Assembly (NCBI GenBank): GCA_903898855.1 | Contig: CAIUHB010000010.1 | Coordinates: 1-6,472 of the forward strand | Length of the DNA: 6,472 nucleotides | Direction of reading: 5' to 3' | Origin: an uncultured Actinomycetes bacterium | GTDB lineage: Bacteria > Actinomycetota > Actinomycetes > Nanopelagicales > Nanopelagicaceae | Shown: one piece after another, positions 5,188-6,472 of the stretch | Layout of the letters: each line of letters begins with the position of its first letter | How positions within the stretch are numbered: the first letter of the stretch is position 1 | Program-made: the position numbers and the translations under genes | The notes under the pieces: model-generated | Seen by the model: only the letters and a program-made list of their open reading frames with translations | What the model was told of the DNA's origin: nothing | Database searches by the model: none

Positions 5188-5574
5188 TTATTTCTTCATC
5201 CAGAATAGATCCCAAAGGTGTCCGTCCAGGTCTTCGAAGGCCCAGCTGAACATGAAATCACTATCTTCGGGTTCATTTAATTTCCTAGCGCCCATGGAGA
5301 ATGCTTTCTCGGCGAGGCGGGTTACATCATCCGCAGAATCGCAGGCGAACGAGAGAATCATTTCAGAGGAGTTTTTTGGGGCCACTTCTTTGTCAATGAA
5401 TCCCTTGAACTTTTCATGATTCATCATCATTAAAAAAATGTTTTGATTTATATGCATGCATACATTATCCGCGCCAGAAAACTCTTCCTTGGCAGAGAAT
5501 CCAAGCTCCTCAAAGAAATTCCTTGATTTGGTCACATCTGCGACAGGCATGTTCAAGTAGACGGCATTTATCAT
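5188..5574 (-). CDS. VOC family (glyoxalase/bleomycin-resistance-like) protein
   Basis: A 128-residue soluble protein of the vicinal-oxygen-chelate fold, similar to the COG3607 group, which is often named predicted lactoylglutathione lyase. The first beta-alpha-beta-beta-beta module is visible as VYLNMPVADVTKSRNFFEEL (5-24) with the usual F-F-E-x-L-G-F turn, then a strand ADNVCMHINQNIFLMMM (35-51). The second module has MILSFACDSADDVTRLAEKA (72-91) and FEDLDGHLWDLFWM (113-126), which carries the conserved D-x-D-G-H-x-W end. Members are usually dimers. His119 and Glu/Asp residues near the end could bind a metal, but the set is not clearly that of a true glyoxalase I. The substrate is unknown. 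The ATG at 5574 follows a good -10 (TATACT) by six bases, with a weak CTGAAT at the -35 position. Confidence 0.9.
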   Translation of the reverse strand: MINAVYLNMPVADVTKSRNFFEELGFSAKEEFSGADNVCMHINQNIFLMMMNHEKFKGFIDKEVAPKNSSEMILSFACDSADDVTRLAEKAFSMGARKLNEPEDSDFMFSWAFEDLDGHLWDLFWMKK

Positions 5575-5580
5575 TTGAGA

Positions 5581-5586
5581 AGTATA
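5581..5586 (-). promoter_or_regulatory. Candidate -10 hexamer for the VOC gene (leaderless)
   Basis: TATACT on the minus strand, then six bases (TCTCAA) to the ATG at 5574. CTGAAT at 5604-5609 lies at the 17-base -35 position and resembles the TTGAAT of the DUF1761 promoter. No Shine-Dalgarno sequence. Confidence 0.6.
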
Positions 5587-5614
5587 AGGAAAATTGACCT
5601 GACATTCAGAGGAT

Positions 5615-5998
5615 TTATTTACTCTTGTTTAAGTCTCCAAGGTGGGTGTGCTTGAAGTCGGAATCATATTTAAGCCCGTAACCAAAGAATCGATCCCAGC
5701 CTATGTGGCCAAGCCAAATTACCCCGATAGCAATTGTGAGGGGATGGTGACGATGCCAACCTGAGTAAACCACCAGGACCGGGACTAAGTAAGAGTGTCC
5801 GATGTTATAGAGCAGTGCACCAATTTTCTTATCTTTGAGATATCCCAACATGAAAATATCCGGCACAAGGAGTAGCAATGGGTAGAGCCACCACCGTTGA
5901 TGCTGTCCTGCAAAGAGAACGATTGTCGTTATCAGAAGAACCAAGCCTTCAAGTCGAAGCCAAAGCTTTGGTTTCCCAGTTACAAATGTAGGTTGCAT
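5615..5998 (-). CDS. DUF4260 family membrane protein
   Basis: A 127-residue integral membrane protein that matches DUF4260 through most of its length. Three to four hydrophobic segments are seen, near residues 13-31 (LRLEGLVLLITTIVLF), 36-52, 60-79 and 87-104. Family-typical motifs are LLLVPDIFMLGYL (42-54), GALLYNIGHSY (60-70), IWLGHIGWDRFFGYGLKY (94-111) and the ending FKHTHLGDL (115-123). No function is known for the family. The N- and C-termini are polar and charged. Gaps of 40 bases separate it from both neighbours, each with its own promoter signal, so it may be transcribed alone. The ATG at 5998 is fixed by a perfect TATAAT ending six bases upstream and by the family start just before the conserved LRLEG segment. 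Confidence 0.9.
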   Translation of the reverse strand: MQPTFVTGKPKLWLRLEGLVLLITTIVLFAGQHQRWWLYPLLLLVPDIFMLGYLKDKKIGALLYNIGHSYLVPVLVVYSGWHRHHPLTIAIGVIWLGHIGWDRFFGYGLKYDSDFKHTHLGDLNKSK

Positions 5999-6004
5999 CG
6001 CAAA

Positions 6005-6010
6005 ATTATA
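6005..6010 (-). promoter_or_regulatory. Consensus -10 hexamer for the DUF4260 gene (leaderless)
   Basis: A perfect TATAAT on the minus strand, six bases (TTTGCG) and the ATG at 5998. No Shine-Dalgarno sequence and no good -35 are seen. The upstream spacer holds the small inverted repeat at 6017-6033. Confidence 0.6.
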
Positions 6011-6016
6011 ACTTAG

Positions 6017-6033
6017 CGCCAGCCTATTTGGCG
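6017..6033. repeat. Short inverted repeat between ASCH and DUF4260 genes
   Basis: CGCCA and TGGCG form a 5-bp stem with a 7-base loop, six bases beyond the ASCH stop. On the minus strand it could act as a weak terminator for the ASCH transcript, but the following bases are only moderately T-rich. It also sits in the spacer of the DUF4260 promoter, so an operator is another option. Confidence 0.25.
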
Positions 6034-6038
6034 GTTAG

Positions 6039-6445
6039 CTAGTTCACGCTAGAAATTAAATCGAAGTAGAGAAGTACGATTTCTGTATCGTCAGTAATTT
6101 TCAGACCTTGTCTAGACCAATATCGGAAGTGGCCGTTTCTAAAATCATCGCCTGACAGATCACCTTCTCCTTCGGCTAAGGCAAATTCATCTGGCACTTC
6201 GGCAAATCGAACAACCTCAACTCGAGTTGCCTGAATGGTTGCCACGTGTTCACCCTCGTTATTTAGAACCGCTAGCTTTTCACCTACATATTCAATAACT
6301 TCGCCATTAGATCGATAGTCCCATTCCAGAGTTCCGGCCGTCGCTCTTTTTTTCCGTCCAAAATCAAAGCAATGAGCTCATCGCGAAATTCACCTTTAGT
6401 TCCGAATTCGATGCCGCGAAGGCCATTGACTACAGGAAAGGTCAT
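6039..6445 (-). pseudogene. ASCH-domain protein gene, interrupted by a one-base frameshift
   Basis: ASCH domains adopt a PUA-like fold and are expected to bind RNA or a nucleotide. From ATG 6445 the frame reads MTFPVVNGLR, FRDELIALILDGKK and then leaves the family at residue 33, stopping after 53 residues (TAG at 6286-6284). The break lies at a run of seven As (6347-6353 on the plus strand as Ts). Adding one A restores 135 residues: the signature G-K-K-R-A-T-A-G-T-L, then GEKLAVLNNEGEHVATIQ, and the C-terminal part VRFAEVPDEFALAEGEGD with HFRYW and TEIVLLYFDLI. Both halves are well preserved, which suggests a recent loss, a sequencing error in the homopolymer, or slippage during expression. 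The start is supported by TATTAT six bases upstream. The C-terminal half alone has a possible GTG at 6245 but would lack the core motif. Confidence 0.8.
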
Positions 6446-6451
6446 ATAAAA

Positions 6452-6457
6452 ATAATA
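6452..6457 (-). promoter_or_regulatory. Candidate -10 hexamer for the ASCH gene (leaderless)
   Basis: TATTAT on the minus strand, six bases (TTTTAT) and the ATG at 6445. The -35 position would lie past the right edge of the window. No Shine-Dalgarno sequence. The hexamer overlaps the 18-bp palindrome at 6453-6470. Confidence 0.55.
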
Positions 6458-6470
6458 TCAATTGATATTA
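6453..6470. promoter_or_regulatory. Perfect 18-bp palindrome over the ASCH promoter
   Basis: TAATATCAATTGATATTA reads the same on both strands with no spacer. It covers five of the six bases of the presumed -10 of the ASCH gene and the region just upstream, the usual place for a repressor operator. It ends two bases before the window edge, so its relation to the next gene is unseen. It is AT-rich, but a perfect 18-bp palindrome is unlikely by chance. Confidence 0.5.
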
Positions 6471-6472
6471 AG

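Noticed and set aside
3391..6445. The run of small genes as a defence or phage island
   Set aside because: No nuclease, helicase, methylase, reverse transcriptase, integrase or phage gene is present; the domains are common accessory families in bacterial chromosomes.

Overview
This window looks like a compact bacterial chromosome segment, slightly AT-rich by eye, packed with small single-domain genes and almost no spacer DNA. The best guess for the source is a streamlined actinobacterium, possibly of the freshwater acI/Nanopelagicales type. This is inference, based on the kinds of proteins (an actinobacterial-style ArsC, a YczE-like membrane protein, DUF4260, a PH-like small protein) and above all on the promoters. 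Seven start codons are preceded by a TANNNT -10 hexamer ending exactly six bases before the ATG. That is the geometry of leaderless mRNAs, which are common in Actinobacteria.

Layout. Bases 1-2195 (minus strand) form one tight run, read from right to left: arsC arsenate reductase, a 56-residue membrane micro-protein, a short-chain dehydrogenase, a DUF1801/YdeI-OmdA protein, and a pyridoxamine-phosphate-oxidase-like flavoprotein cut by the left edge. Starts and stops overlap in TAATG or similar junctions, so translation is probably coupled. Bases 2233-3394 (plus strand) hold two multi-pass membrane proteins, YczE-like and DUF1761, each with its own leaderless promoter. The second ends in a hairpin plus T-run inside its own coding sequence, and its stop codon overlaps that of the convergent YciI gene.

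Bases 3391-6445 (minus strand), again right to left: an ASCH-domain gene broken by a one-base frameshift in an A7 run, DUF4260, a VOC/glyoxalase-like protein, a GNAT acetyltransferase, a PH-like small protein, a helix-hairpin-helix (RpoA-CTD-like) protein, DUF2200 and YciI-like. The last three form a small operon. The others mostly carry their own promoter in gaps of about 20-45 bases.

How the genes work together. No dedicated multi-gene machine is visible. arsC suggests arsenate detoxification, but no arsR, arsB or acr3 is in the window. The rest look like housekeeping or stress accessory genes. The most notable observations are the uniform six-base leaderless geometry, the A-AAA-AAA slippery run that splits the ASCH gene while leaving both halves intact, the 18-bp palindrome over that gene's promoter, the intragenic terminator, and the unannotated 56-residue membrane protein. 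No RNA genes, mobile elements or CRISPR arrays were seen, and no gene-free stretch exceeds about 70 bases.
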